Source: Microbacterium hydrocarbonoxydans (GTDB taxonomy: Bacteria > Actinomycetota > Actinomycetes > Actinomycetales > Microbacteriaceae). Taken from it: 64,000 bases of DNA. The number at the start of each line of letters is the position of its first letter. The stretch's first letter is position 1. The DNA is taken from positions 62,001 to 126,000 of the forward strand of contig NZ_JAAKXW010000002.1 in assembly GCF_011752045.1 (NCBI RefSeq), written 5' to 3'. This document shows, piece by piece, positions 16,567 through 25,762 of this stretch. The notes under the pieces were generated by a model. The model was given only the letters and a program-made list of their open reading frames with translations. It was not told where the DNA came from and did not search any database. A program made the position numbers and the translations under genes.

Positions 16567-17624
16567 CGACGCAGCCCGGGGGTGCTGTCCCGCACCACGA
16601 CCTCCAGCGGCAGCGGCGGCTGCTCCCAGTCGGCGTCCACCGTGGCGCGGAAGGCCTGATACCCGACCTCGCTGAGCGGCACCCGCACCGTGGTGAGCGC
16701 CGGGGTGACGTCGACGCTGGAGGGGACGTCGTCGAAGCCGCACACCGCGACGTCCGCGCCCACTGCCCTGCCGGCGTCGCGGAGGGCGGACATCGCGCCG
16801 ATCGCCACGACGTCGCTGAGGCCGAAGACCAGAGTCCCCGGCTCCACGCCCTCGGCGAGCGCCTGCGTCATCAGCGCCGCGCCGCTCTCCTTGCGGAAGT
16901 CTCCGCGCAGCACGCGGTGCACGGCCCCGCCACCGGCCTCGAACCCGGCACGGAAGCCGGCGAGCCGGTCGTCCGAGGTCCGCACGCCCTCGGCGGCGGC
17001 GATCGCGACGGCCGACCGGTAGCCGAGCTCTGCCATGCTCCGCCCGAGCGCCTCGGCGCCCGCCCTGTTGTCGATCTCGACATGGCGACCCTCTGCTCCG
17101 CCTTCGCCGAACGTCACGACCCGCCCGCCGAATCGCGCGAACTCGGTCAGCTCGGCGACGGTTGCGGAATCGGCCGGGTCCTCCTGGGTACGGGATGCCG
17201 CGAGGATGAGCCCCTGCGGGCGCTGGCCGCGCAGGGCGCGCACGATGCGCGCCTCCCTGGCGGGATCGCGCTCGGTGATCGCGATGGTCACGACGAGCCC
17301 CTGCTCATCCGCCCCGCGCGCCACCCCGGAGGCGATCAGCCCGAAGTAGGGGTCGGCGATGTCCGCCACGAGCAGGGCGATCACCGGGGAGGTCCCGCGC
17401 GCGGTGGCCTGGGCGGACACGTTGGCCGTGTACCCGAGGGATGCGGCCGCCTGCTCGACGCGCTCGCGATAGGACTCCGCGACCTTGCGCTCGGAGCCGT
17501 TCAGGACGCGGGATGCGGTGGCGAGGGAGACGCCCGCCTCACGGGCCACGTCATGCAGAGTCGGCGCCGCCGCGCGCGCGTGGCGCGCCTGGCGCGTGCG
17601 GGAAGGGCTTTCCTGCAGTTCCAT
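16563..17624 (-). CDS. LacI-family transcriptional regulator 1
   Basis: A 353-residue repressor. The HTH is at about 20-45 (TLHDVAREAGVSLATASRVLNG), followed by the hinge and a periplasmic-binding-protein-like effector domain with the family's CGFDDVPSSVDVTPALTTVRVPL near the C-terminus. The start is probably ATG 17624; ATG 17636 is also in frame. A LacI-type operator lies 49-64 bp upstream (17673-17688), suggesting autoregulation together with glycerate kinase. The same operator type precedes the ABC importer operon, so this protein is a good candidate for controlling both. The effector is unknown. Confidence 0.88.
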   Translation of the reverse strand: MELQESPSRTRQARHARAAAPTLHDVAREAGVSLATASRVLNGSERKVAESYRERVEQAAASLGYTANVSAQATARGTSPVIALLVADIADPYFGLIASGVARGADEQGLVVTIAITERDPAREARIVRALRGQRPQGLILAASRTQEDPADSATVAELTEFARFGGRVVTFGEGGAEGRHVEIDNRAGAEALGRSMAELGYRSAVAIAAAEGVRTSDDRLAGFRAGFEAGGGAVHRVLRGDFRKESGAALMTQALAEGVEPGTLVFGLSDVVAIGAMSALRDAGRAVGADVAVCGFDDVPSSVDVTPALTTVRVPLSEVGYQAFRATVDADWEQPPLPLEVVVRDSTPGLRR

Positions 17625-17672
17625 GCCCCTGAGCATAGTGGCCGCGGGCCCATCCAACCGAGGTTCGCGCCC

Positions 17673-17688
17673 TGGCAAGCGGTTGCCG
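17673..17688. promoter_or_regulatory. LacI-type operator, site 1
   Basis: TGGCAAGCGGTTGCCG is an imperfect palindrome in the 66-bp gap between the 2-hydroxyacid dehydrogenase and lacI1. It shares TGGCAA-R-CG-N-TTGCC with sites at 18793, 28395 and 33655. Confidence 0.65.
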
Positions 17689-17690
17689 AC

Positions 17691-18704
17691 TCAGGCCATC
17701 CTCGCGAGCGCCTCCTCCTCGATCCGGTGCCGCAGGGGCGACCCCTTCACGAGGCGCTCGAGCTCCTCGGCGACGAGCTGTCCCATGGCCCCGCGATCGG
17801 ACCCCATGGATCCGGCCACGTGCGGCGTCAGCTCGACGTTCTCCAGCTCCCACAGCGGCGAGTCCGGCGCCGGCGGCTCTTCGACCGTGACGTCCAGGAG
17901 GGCGGTGAGATCCGGGCGGCGGGAGAAGACGGCGGCCAGGCCCTGCTCGTCGACGAGGCCGCCACGCGCCGTGTTGATGAGCGTCGCGCCCTCCGGCATC
18001 CGCTCCAGCAGCGAGGCGCCGATCATGCCCTCGGTGGCGGGGAGCAGGGGCGCGTGCAGGCTCACCACCTCGGCCCGGTCGAACAGCTCCTCGAGCGAGA
18101 CGAGCTCGACGCCGAGTTCCGCGGCCGCATCGGGTGTCGCGAAGGGGTCGGCGGCGAGCATCCGCACTCCGGTGCCGCGCAGCCGCCCGGCGACCCTGCG
18201 CCCGATCTCCCCCAGCGCGACGAGGCCCACGACGGTGCCCCGGATGCCGGATGCCGCCGCCGCGGCCGCCTGGCGATCCCGCTCCGCGCGGTAGCGACGG
18301 CGTGCGGCGGGGATTCCGCGGGCGGCGAGGACGATCTGCGCGGCCGTCATCTCGGCGACAGGATCGGCGTTCGCGGCGGCCGCCGAGACCACCGTGATCC
18401 CGCGCCGCCAGGCCGCGTCGGTCATGAGGTGCTTCACCGATCCCGCCGCGTGCAGCACCGCGCGCAGCCGCGGCGCAGCGCTGAGCAGCCGGGCGTCGAC
18501 GACGGGGGCGCCCCAGCCGGTGAGCAGCACCTCCGTGTCGTGCAGCACACCCGGATCGGCGGCGAGTTCCTCCGCGGTGAGGAACGGCCTGCGCAGGTCC
18601 GCGATACGGTCGACTGCGGCCAGTACATCCGCGGGATAGACGTCGCCGCGGCGTCCCTCCTCCATCACCAGGCGCACCGTGATGCGATTCGCGTCGTCGG
18701 TCAT
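17691..18704 (-). CDS. D-2-hydroxyacid dehydrogenase, NAD-dependent
   Basis: A 337-residue dehydrogenase of the SerA/PGDH-like family. The Rossmann motif reads VGLVALGEIGRRVA, and the catalytic Arg, Glu and His lie in INTARGGLVDE, LDVTVEEPP and LTPHVAGS. The start was placed at ATG 18704 because AAAGGAG lies six bases upstream; an ATG at 18710 would touch the ribosome site. It is divergent from the ABC importer operon and shares its operator region. A paralogue at 44702-45682 ends the second importer operon. It probably reduces or oxidises a 2-keto/2-hydroxy sugar acid; the substrate is unknown. Confidence 0.85.
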   Translation of the reverse strand: MTDDANRITVRLVMEEGRRGDVYPADVLAAVDRIADLRRPFLTAEELAADPGVLHDTEVLLTGWGAPVVDARLLSAAPRLRAVLHAAGSVKHLMTDAAWRRGITVVSAAAANADPVAEMTAAQIVLAARGIPAARRRYRAERDRQAAAAAASGIRGTVVGLVALGEIGRRVAGRLRGTGVRMLAADPFATPDAAAELGVELVSLEELFDRAEVVSLHAPLLPATEGMIGASLLERMPEGATLINTARGGLVDEQGLAAVFSRRPDLTALLDVTVEEPPAPDSPLWELENVELTPHVAGSMGSDRGAMGQLVAEELERLVKGSPLRHRIEEEALARMA

Positions 18705-18741
18705 TCCCATCTCCTTTGAAAGCGAAACATCCGATCAATGA

Positions 18742-18808
18742 TTGACAGTGCTCGCGTCCCTAGGTTAGATTCGCCAACGACGTCTTGCAAAGTGGCAAGC
18801 GTTTGCCA
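18742..18808 (+). promoter_or_regulatory. Promoter and LacI operator (site 2) of the ABC-fucosidase-PL6 operon
   Basis: TTGACA (18742-18747) and TTAGAT (18765-18770) are separated by 17 bp, near consensus. The operator TGGCAAGCGTTTGCCA (18793-18808) lies just downstream of the expected start point, where a bound LacI protein would block elongation. Confidence 0.75.
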
Positions 18809-18823
18809 AACCCTGGAGATCAC

Positions 18824-20161
18824 ATGCACACAAAGATGAAAGCAGCCGCCGTCCTCGGCGTCGCCGCGCTCGCACTCGCCGGCTGCTCCAGCGCAGCCCC
18901 CGCTCCCGAAGGCGGCTCCGGCGTGAAGCAGGACGAAGAGGCCGTCCTCGAGATCTGGACGCGCACCACGCCCGGCAGTCCCAGCGAGGCCGCCACCATC
19001 CGTCAGGTCGAGGCGTTCACCGAGGCCACCGGCTTCAAGGCCGAGGTCACCGCGATCTTCGACGACTTCGAGATCAAGCTCGCCCAGCGCGCCGGCCAGA
19101 AGGACCTGCCGGACATCGTGCTCAACGACGTCAGCCAGCTCGGCACCATGCAGTCGCAGGGCATCCTCCGCGAGATCGACCTCGAGGACATCGAGAACTC
19201 CAAGAACCTCACCGCCCAGGCGCTCGAAGCCGGCAAGGCCGTCGACGGCAAGACGTACGGCATCCCGTACTCGGCGCAGGCCAACGCCCTCTTCATCCGC
19301 AGCGACTGGCTGCAGAACCTCGGCCTCGAAGCGCCGACCGACTGGGACGAGATGCTCGAGGTCGCCACGGCCTTCACCGAGAACGACCCCGACGGCAACG
19401 GCCAGGCCGACACGTACGGGCTCGCCGTCCCCGGTTCCACCAAGCGCGGCTACGCGTCCTGGTACTTCTCGAACTTCCTGTGGGCCGCCGGCGGCGACTT
19501 CATCACGGGCTCCGGCGACGAGTGGCTGCCCTCGATGACCTCCGACGAGGCGATCGAGGCGACCACCTGGTTCCGCGATCTGCAGTGCAAGGCGGGCGTG
19601 GTCCAGCCGGGCGCCCCGAGCATGGACACCCCTCCGACCAATGAGGCCTTCGAGTCGGGCGTCGCGGGCATGTACGTGACCGGCCCCTACATGATGCCGC
19701 GCTTCGACAAGGTGCTCGGCGCCGACAAGTACGAGGTCGTCCCCGCACCCGAGGGCCCGAAGGACGGCTCGGTGCTCGCCGAGGGCGGCACCGTCTACCT
19801 GATGGCCGGGTCGGAGAACGAGAAGGGCCAGACGGCGTTCGCCGACTGGTACGTCAGCCCCGAGGCGCAGAAGTTCGGCATGGAGGGCACGGATGCCTTC
19901 GCCATCCAACTCCCGGTGAACGAGAAGGTCGACATCTCCGACGTCCGCGACGACCCGCGCTGGCAGACGTTCGCCACCGCCTACAAGGAGAGCGGCCACT
20001 ACGCGCCGACGATCCCGAGCTGGACCCCGGTGCGCCAGATGAGCGCCGACACCATCAACGCCCTCCTCGCGGACTGCTCGCTGGACGTCGAGGAGGAACT
20101 CACCAAGCTCGACGGCAAGCTCACCGCCGAGCTCCTGACGCAGGGAATCCTCAAGCAGTGA
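18824..20161 (+). CDS. ABC sugar transporter, solute-binding lipoprotein 1
   Basis: A 445-residue family 1 extracellular solute-binding protein. The signal peptide ends in the lipobox LAGC near residue 21, so the mature protein is membrane-anchored outside the cell. The VLEIWTRTTPGSPSEAATIRQ and LPDIVLNDVSQLG segments fit the carbohydrate-binding MalE/UgpB class. ATG 18824 has GGAG six bases upstream. It leads a six-gene operon with two permeases, a phosphatase-like protein, a fucosidase and a PL6 lyase, so the ligand is likely a fucosylated or uronate-containing oligosaccharide (inference). Confidence 0.9.
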   Translation: MHTKMKAAAVLGVAALALAGCSSAAPAPEGGSGVKQDEEAVLEIWTRTTPGSPSEAATIRQVEAFTEATGFKAEVTAIFDDFEIKLAQRAGQKDLPDIVLNDVSQLGTMQSQGILREIDLEDIENSKNLTAQALEAGKAVDGKTYGIPYSAQANALFIRSDWLQNLGLEAPTDWDEMLEVATAFTENDPDGNGQADTYGLAVPGSTKRGYASWYFSNFLWAAGGDFITGSGDEWLPSMTSDEAIEATTWFRDLQCKAGVVQPGAPSMDTPPTNEAFESGVAGMYVTGPYMMPRFDKVLGADKYEVVPAPEGPKDGSVLAEGGTVYLMAGSENEKGQTAFADWYVSPEAQKFGMEGTDAFAIQLPVNEKVDISDVRDDPRWQTFATAYKESGHYAPTIPSWTPVRQMSADTINALLADCSLDVEEELTKLDGKLTAELLTQGILKQ

Positions 20162-21129
20162 CCATCCACACAGCCGACGCCGCGACCGCGGCCGACGCTC
20201 CCAAGGCGGCGGCGGGGGCCATCGCGTCCCCGCCGCCCGCCCGGCGGCGTCGCCGCCACCGCGTGCAGGGACAGTGGTGGGTCCCGTGGGCCTTCCTCGC
20301 CCCCGCTCTCCTGCTCTTCCTCGTCTTCCGCTACATCCCGATGGTCCAGGCCGTCTCGATGTCGGTCGAGAACGTGCGCCCCTACCTCGGCAACGAGTTC
20401 GTGGGCCTCAAGAACTACCAGACGATCCTCGCCGACCCTGCCTTCCAGGACGCGACGGTCAACACCCTCATCCTCGCCGTCGGGCAGACGGCCGGATGCC
20501 TCCTCCTCGGCTTCGTCCTGGCGCTGCTGCTCGAAGGCCAGACCCGCAAGCTCTCCTTCATCCGCTCCGCGGCGTTCCTCCCTGTCGTCGTCCCGATGGC
20601 CGTGGTGGCCGAGCTGTGGCGGATCATGTACCACCCGTCCCCCGACGGGTTCCTGAACTCCCTCATCGGCTTCCTCGGCCTCGGCCCCAGCGAGTACATC
20701 AACAGCCCCGACTCGGCGATGTGGTCGATCATGCTGATGGGCATCTGGCGCGGCGGACCCTACGACATGATGATCATCCTCGCCGGGCTCGCCGGCATCG
20801 ACCGCGGGCTCTACGAGGCGGCGACGGTCGACGGCGCCAACCGCTGGCAGCGCATCGTCCACGTCACCCTGCCGGGTCTGCGCCCGGTGTTCACGATCCT
20901 GTTCATCCTCGCCGCCATCCGCGGCTTCCGGGTGTTCACCGAGGTGTACCTGATGACCAACGGCGGCCCGAACGGCGCCACCGAGGTCGTGATGACCCTC
21001 CTCTACAAGCTCGGCCTGGAGCAGCAGAAGCTCGGCGTCGGCTCGGCGGGCGCGGTGCTGCTGTTCCTCGCCACCCTGGTGCTGACCGTCGGAGTCCAGC
21101 TGCTCCTGCGCAGGAAGAAGGACGCATGA
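20158..21129 (+). CDS. ABC sugar transporter permease 1 (UgpA/MalF-like)
   Basis: A 323-residue inner-membrane permease with an Arg-rich N-terminal cytoplasmic leader and about six membrane segments. The EAA loop that contacts the ATPase reads EAATVDGANRWQRIVHVTLP. The GTG start overlaps the stop of the binding-protein gene by 4 nt, and the 3' end overlaps the next permease by 4 nt, so translation is coupled. No ABC ATPase is encoded in this operon. Confidence 0.92.
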   Translation: MTIHTADAATAADAPKAAAGAIASPPPARRRRRHRVQGQWWVPWAFLAPALLLFLVFRYIPMVQAVSMSVENVRPYLGNEFVGLKNYQTILADPAFQDATVNTLILAVGQTAGCLLLGFVLALLLEGQTRKLSFIRSAAFLPVVVPMAVVAELWRIMYHPSPDGFLNSLIGFLGLGPSEYINSPDSAMWSIMLMGIWRGGPYDMMIILAGLAGIDRGLYEAATVDGANRWQRIVHVTLPGLRPVFTILFILAAIRGFRVFTEVYLMTNGGPNGATEVVMTLLYKLGLEQQKLGVGSAGAVLLFLATLVLTVGVQLLLRRKKDA

Positions 21130-21992
21130 GCGCCGGAACCGATACCGCCCTCGGCCTGACCGAGAGCCGCACCGTCGTCGGCATCGGCGTGAAGGTCGTG
21201 CTGTACGCCCTCGTGGTGGCCCTGTTCGCCGGCCCCCTGGTCGCACTGCTGTCCGGCGCGTTCAGCGAGGTCACCGACCCCACCGAGCTCAGCGTCATCC
21301 CGACCCGGCCGACGCTGGAGAACTTCGCCGTCGCCTTCGACTTCGGCGTGCTCGGCTACCTGATGAACTCCTTCTTCGTGGTCGGCTTCGGCCTGCTGCT
21401 GCAGGTGATCGTCTCGGTGCTCGCCGGCTACGCGCTCGCCCGCAAGCGGTTCCGCTTCTCGGCGCTCGCCCTCGTCGCCATCCTGGCCACGATGATGCTG
21501 CCCGACGAGATCCTGGCGCTCCCGCTGTCGATCCTGCTCGCGGACCTGCCGATCGTGCACCTCAACCTGATGGGCACCCTGGCCGGCATGATCGTGCCGA
21601 TCGGCGCCTGGGCGTTCTCGATCCTCGTGATGACGGAGTTCATGAAGGACGTCCCGCTCGAGCTCGAGGAGGCGGCCCGCATCGACGGCGCCAGCGAGCT
21701 CCGGGTCTTCGGCCAGATCATCGTGCCGCTGTGCAAGCCCGCGCTCGGCGTCATCGGCGTGTTCGGGTTCACGATGATCTGGGACCAGTACCTGCTCCCG
21801 CTGCTCGTCTCGACCTCGAGCGACACGTACACCCTGCCGCTCGCCCTGCGCACCCTGCGCATCGAGCCGGAGGTCACCCCCGGCGTGGTGATGGCGGCCT
21901 CGCTGCTCGCGCTCGCCCCGTCGGTGATCGTGTTCCTGCTGTTCCAGCGCTCGTTCGCCCGCGGACTCACGTCCGGGGCGCTCAAGGGCTGA
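21126..21992 (+). CDS. ABC sugar transporter permease 2 (UgpE/MalG-like)
   Basis: A 288-residue permease with about six membrane segments and the EAA loop EEAARIDGASELRVFGQIIVPL. It pairs with the preceding permease to form the transmembrane channel of a carbohydrate importer. The ATG overlaps the upstream stop (ATGA). A shared, distantly encoded MsmK-type ATPase would be needed to energise it; that is known for other CUT1 systems and inferred here. Confidence 0.92.
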   Translation: MSAGTDTALGLTESRTVVGIGVKVVLYALVVALFAGPLVALLSGAFSEVTDPTELSVIPTRPTLENFAVAFDFGVLGYLMNSFFVVGFGLLLQVIVSVLAGYALARKRFRFSALALVAILATMMLPDEILALPLSILLADLPIVHLNLMGTLAGMIVPIGAWAFSILVMTEFMKDVPLELEEAARIDGASELRVFGQIIVPLCKPALGVIGVFGFTMIWDQYLLPLLVSTSSDTYTLPLALRTLRIEPEVTPGVVMAASLLALAPSVIVFLLFQRSFARGLTSGALKG

Positions 21993-22011
21993 CCGGGACC
22001 AGGACAGGACC

Positions 22012-22758
22012 ATGGCGGTGATCATGATCGACGGCGTGACCGGATTCCGTGACGTCGGCGGCATCCCCGCTTCCGGCGGGACGATCCGCAGCGGACGGCT
22101 GTTCCGCTCGGGTCATCTCGCCGGGCTCCCCGCTCACGCCGTCGAGGAGCTGCGCGCCCGGGTGCGCCGCATCGTCGACCTCCGTGCCGACGACGAGGTC
22201 GCGGAGGACGTCACGGCTCGCGGCGACGCGGAGATCACCCGCATCCCCCTGTTCCTCGGGTCCGCGCGCTCCTTCTTCCTCGAGGACTACAGCCTCGGCG
22301 AGATCTACGCGCACCTGTTCGCGGAATGCGCCCCGCAGCTCGTCGCGGCGCTGCGCGTGATCGCCGCCGGCGACCCGACGCTCGTGCACTGCACGGCCGG
22401 CAAGGACCGCACCGGGGTCACGATCGCACTCGCACTCTCCGCCGTCGGGGCGGACCGGGACGCCGTCGTCGCCGATTACGCGCTCACCGCCGACCTCATC
22501 CCCGCTGCGCACCGGCGGGCGACCTCCGAGCGTCTCGCCGCGAAGTACCCGCAGTCGCGGCACGCATGGATGCTCGCCACCGAATCACCCGCCGAGGTCA
22601 TGCGCGACGCGCTCGCCGCCCTCGACGCCGAATGGGGATCGGCGGCGGACTACCTCCTGGCCCACGACTTCACCGCCGACGAGCTCGCCGCGCTCCGCGC
22701 CGCCCTCGTCGCACCCGACACCATCACCGAGGAGCACCGTCATGACGGCATCCGCTGA
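22012..22758 (+). CDS. Tyrosine phosphatase-like protein (CxxxKDR type)
   Basis: A 248-residue protein with the P-loop HCTAGKDRTG at 126-135 (nucleophile Cys127, Arg133) and the N-terminal FRDVGG motif (12-17), both typical of the MptpB/LipA-like tyrosine and phosphoinositide phosphatases. The Lys within the P-loop is linked in this group to phospholipid or dual-specificity activity. There is no signal peptide. It lies inside a sugar importer operon and overlaps the fucosidase gene by 17 nt. It may act on a phosphorylated sugar or on a phosphoprotein regulating the pathway; neither can be read from sequence. Confidence 0.85.
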   Translation: MAVIMIDGVTGFRDVGGIPASGGTIRSGRLFRSGHLAGLPAHAVEELRARVRRIVDLRADDEVAEDVTARGDAEITRIPLFLGSARSFFLEDYSLGEIYAHLFAECAPQLVAALRVIAAGDPTLVHCTAGKDRTGVTIALALSAVGADRDAVVADYALTADLIPAAHRRATSERLAAKYPQSRHAWMLATESPAEVMRDALAALDAEWGSAADYLLAHDFTADELAALRAALVAPDTITEEHRHDGIR

Positions 22759-24064
22759 TCTCGCCTTCGCACCGGCCACGCTGACGACCGACGACCGGCT
22801 CGCCTGGTTCACCGAGGCCCGCCTCGGGATGTTCGTGCACTGGGGGCTGTACTCCCTCGCGGCACGGCACGAGTGGGTGAAGAACCACGAGCGGATGACG
22901 GATGCCGACTACGAGCCGTACTTCGCGCACTTCGACCCCGACCGCTACGACCCCCGGGCCTGGGCGCGCACCGCCAGGGCCGCGGGCGCCGGCTACGTCG
23001 TGCTCACCGCGAAGCACCACGACGGGTTCTGCCTGTGGGACTCGCAGCTCACCGACTACACCTCCGTGAACACGCCGTTCGGCCGCGACGCCGTCGCGGA
23101 GTTCGTCGAGGCCTGCCGCGCCGAGGGGCTGCGGGTCGGGCTCTACTACTCCCTCATCGACTGGCACCACCCGTCCTTCCCCGTCGACGGCACGCATCCG
23201 CAGCGCGACGACGAGGACTTCAAGGCTGCCGCCGCGACCCGGGACATCCGCGACTACCAGCGCTACCTGCACGGCCAGGTGCGCGAGCTGCTCACCGGCT
23301 ACGGGCGGATCGACTACCTCTTCTTCGACTTCTCCTACACGCATCACCCCGACTACTGGGGCGGCAAGGGCGCGGTGGACTGGGACGCCGAGAACCTGCT
23401 CTGCCTCGTCAGGGCCCTGCAGCCGGGCATCGTCGTCAACGACCGGCTCGGCATCCCCGGCGACGTCGTCACCCCCGAGCAGTACCAGCCGCTGGAGCCG
23501 ATGACGCGCGACGGGGAGCCCGTCGCGTGGGAGGCCTGCCAGACGCTCAACGGCAGCTGGGGCTACGACCGCGACAACCTCGATGTGAAGAGCCCGGAGT
23601 CCCTGATCAAGCTCCTCATCGACGGCGTCTCCAAGGACGGCAACCTGCTGCTGAACGTCGGACCCGACGGCCGCGGCCGGATCGACGCCAGCGCGCAGCG
23701 CACCTTCGCCGAGATCGCCCGCTGGATGGACGATCACGCCAGGTCCGTCCACGGCGCAGGCCCCGCGCCCTTCCCGGCGCCGAGCGACACGCGCTACACG
23801 CTGCGCGGCGACCGCCTGTACGTGCACCTCTACTCCTGGCCGTTCAAGCACCTGCATCTGCCGGGGCTCGCCGGGAAGGTCCGCTACGCCCAGCTGATGG
23901 CGGATGCGTCAGAGCTGATCCCGCTGCACATCGACCCCGACCGGGTCGCGCAGAACACCCTGATGGGCGGCCTCCCCGAGGGCACGCTCACCCTGCAGCT
24001 GCCCGTGCAGCGCCCCGACACCCCGGTGCCCGTCATCGAGCTGTTCCTCGCCGAAGCCCCCTGA
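22742..24064 (+). CDS. Alpha-L-fucosidase, GH29
   Basis: A 440-residue glycoside hydrolase family 29 enzyme releasing alpha-linked L-fucose. The TIM barrel shows GMFVHWGLYS (29-38), TAKHHDGFCLWDS (89-101) and YLFFDFSY (192-199), with Asp196 the predicted nucleophile; GNLLLNVGPDGRGRI is also conserved. There is no signal peptide, so it acts in the cytoplasm on imported oligosaccharides. The start overlaps the phosphatase gene by 17 nt. It ends at a compact C-terminal beta domain without an added CBM. No fucose catabolism genes are in the window. Confidence 0.92.
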   Translation: MTASADLAFAPATLTTDDRLAWFTEARLGMFVHWGLYSLAARHEWVKNHERMTDADYEPYFAHFDPDRYDPRAWARTARAAGAGYVVLTAKHHDGFCLWDSQLTDYTSVNTPFGRDAVAEFVEACRAEGLRVGLYYSLIDWHHPSFPVDGTHPQRDDEDFKAAAATRDIRDYQRYLHGQVRELLTGYGRIDYLFFDFSYTHHPDYWGGKGAVDWDAENLLCLVRALQPGIVVNDRLGIPGDVVTPEQYQPLEPMTRDGEPVAWEACQTLNGSWGYDRDNLDVKSPESLIKLLIDGVSKDGNLLLNVGPDGRGRIDASAQRTFAEIARWMDDHARSVHGAGPAPFPAPSDTRYTLRGDRLYVHLYSWPFKHLHLPGLAGKVRYAQLMADASELIPLHIDPDRVAQNTLMGGLPEGTLTLQLPVQRPDTPVPVIELFLAEAP

Positions 24065-24097
24065 CCGGCCGGGCCTCTCATCCCCCGTCTCGTCTCC

Positions 24098-24120
24098 CCC
24101 CTCGGGACCGCGTCGAGGGG
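24098..24120 (+). terminator. Intra-operon hairpin before PL6
   Basis: CCCCTCG (24098-24104) and CGAGGGG (24114-24120) form a 7-bp stem with a 9-nt loop between the fucosidase and the PL6 gene. It may attenuate read-through or protect the downstream mRNA. Confidence 0.3.
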
Positions 24121-24169
24121 CCCGGTCCTCCACGCCCTCAACACCCCCAACCCTCAACGAGGAGGAAAC

Positions 24170-25651
24170 ATGAAGCGCCGTACATTCATCCTGTCCGCCG
24201 TCGCCGGTGCCGCCGCAGCGATCGCCATCCCGCAGCAGGCGGGAGCGTCCGCGTTCGGCCGTGCCGCGGCATCCGTCGTCCCGATGCTGCCGGGCCGCGG
24301 CCCGTACTCCCACGTGTCGTCGCTCGAGCAGCTTCAGGCGGCGATCGACGCCGCCGACCCCGAGTCGAGCGGCACGATCATCGTCGCGAACGGCACCTAC
24401 GCGGTGCCCGAGGGCGGTGCGATCGACCTCGCCGGAGTCGGCGGACGCTGGAACAAGCCGCTCACGATCATGGCCGAGTCCATCGGCGGAGTCACGCTCA
24501 CCGGTGCGCGCAGCTTCGCATTCGACGGCACGCACGACGTCGTCATCAGCGGCTTCGTGTTCACGCAGTCGACGACGCTGGAGATCCCCGCGAGCTGCCG
24601 GGCGATCACGCTGAGCCGCAACGAGTTCGTCCTCGCCGACATCGAGGGGATGCACTGCGTGATGGTGCGCGCCGACGACACGGTCGTCGAGTACAACCAC
24701 TTCCACGGCAAGTCGACGCTCGGCATCTTCCTCGGCATCGAGGGCGCGAACTCGACCGAGATGGCCGAGAACGTCCACATCCATCACAACTACTTCTCCG
24801 ACCACACCTTTCCCGGTGACAACGGCGGCGAGCCGATCCGCCTCGGCGTGAGCCCGCGGGCGCTCAGCAGCGCCTACGCGGTGATCGAGTACAACCTGTT
24901 CGAGCGCACGAACGGCGACCCCGAGGCCATCTCGGTGAAGTCCAGCGACAACGTCATCCGCTACAACACGATCCGCGACAGCGGCGGCGGCATCGTGCTG
25001 CGCCACGGCAACCGCACGAGGGTCGAGGCGAACCACATCATCCGCGGCGAGCGCGGCATCCGCATCTACGGCAACGACCACGTCATCGTGAACAACTACA
25101 TCGGCGAGACGGCGGACACGGCGATCGTGCTCGGCGCCGGCACCGTGAAGGACCACTACGAGGGGGAGCCCGCGAACTCCCGCAACAAGAACGACGCGGC
25201 GGAGCGGGTGCGCGTCGCGCTGAACACCATCGTCGGCAACGCCGGCGGCGTCTCCGGGGAGACCCACCGCCCGATCGCGCCGGCCGACTGCGTCATCGTC
25301 GACAACATCTTCCAGGGCGACACCGGCGTGCTCGCGAAGGTGCCCGTGTCGAGCGGATTCACCTGGGCGGGCAACATCCTGTGGGGCGCAGCGTCGGACG
25401 GTGATCTGCCCACCGAGGGCTTCACGCGCGTCGACCCGCTGCTCACCCGCGATGCGGCCGACGTGCTGCGCATCGGCGCCGGCAGCCCCGCGATCGATGC
25501 GGCGACGCAGGACCACTCCGCCGTCGTCCGCGACGACATCGAGGGCCGCCGCCGCACCGGCATCGCCGACGTCGGCGCGCACGAGTTCGGTGCGAGCCGT
25601 GCGCAGCGCGAGCCCCTGACCACGGCCGACGTGGGCCCGCTCGCGCCCTGA
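24170..25651 (+). CDS. Secreted PL6-family lyase (chondroitinase B/alginate lyase fold)
   Basis: A 493-residue secreted polysaccharide lyase of family 6. A KRRTF twin-arginine motif at 2-6 and a hydrophobic stretch suggest Tat export. The parallel beta-helix carries NGGEPIRLG (218-226), NGDPEAISVKSS with Lys257, and GGIVLRHGN with Arg278. The 21-residue Lys-Arg spacing equals that of Lys250/Arg271 in chondroitinase B, the catalytic base and acid. It cleaves a uronate glycan by beta-elimination; alginate versus dermatan specificity cannot be decided. A strong GAGGAGG site precedes the ATG. It is the last gene of the importer operon. Confidence 0.9.
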   Translation: MKRRTFILSAVAGAAAAIAIPQQAGASAFGRAAASVVPMLPGRGPYSHVSSLEQLQAAIDAADPESSGTIIVANGTYAVPEGGAIDLAGVGGRWNKPLTIMAESIGGVTLTGARSFAFDGTHDVVISGFVFTQSTTLEIPASCRAITLSRNEFVLADIEGMHCVMVRADDTVVEYNHFHGKSTLGIFLGIEGANSTEMAENVHIHHNYFSDHTFPGDNGGEPIRLGVSPRALSSAYAVIEYNLFERTNGDPEAISVKSSDNVIRYNTIRDSGGGIVLRHGNRTRVEANHIIRGERGIRIYGNDHVIVNNYIGETADTAIVLGAGTVKDHYEGEPANSRNKNDAAERVRVALNTIVGNAGGVSGETHRPIAPADCVIVDNIFQGDTGVLAKVPVSSGFTWAGNILWGAASDGDLPTEGFTRVDPLLTRDAADVLRIGAGSPAIDAATQDHSAVVRDDIEGRRRTGIADVGAHEFGASRAQREPLTTADVGPLAP

Positions 25652-25762
25652 CCCGGGTCTTCGCCCTCGCGGCCGGTCGCGCTCGTCTCATCGAGTGCGG
25701 CCGGCTGCTTCGCGTGCGCCCTGGGCGGGGCGGTGCGAGGCGGTCGGTCGGTCCGGTTCACC

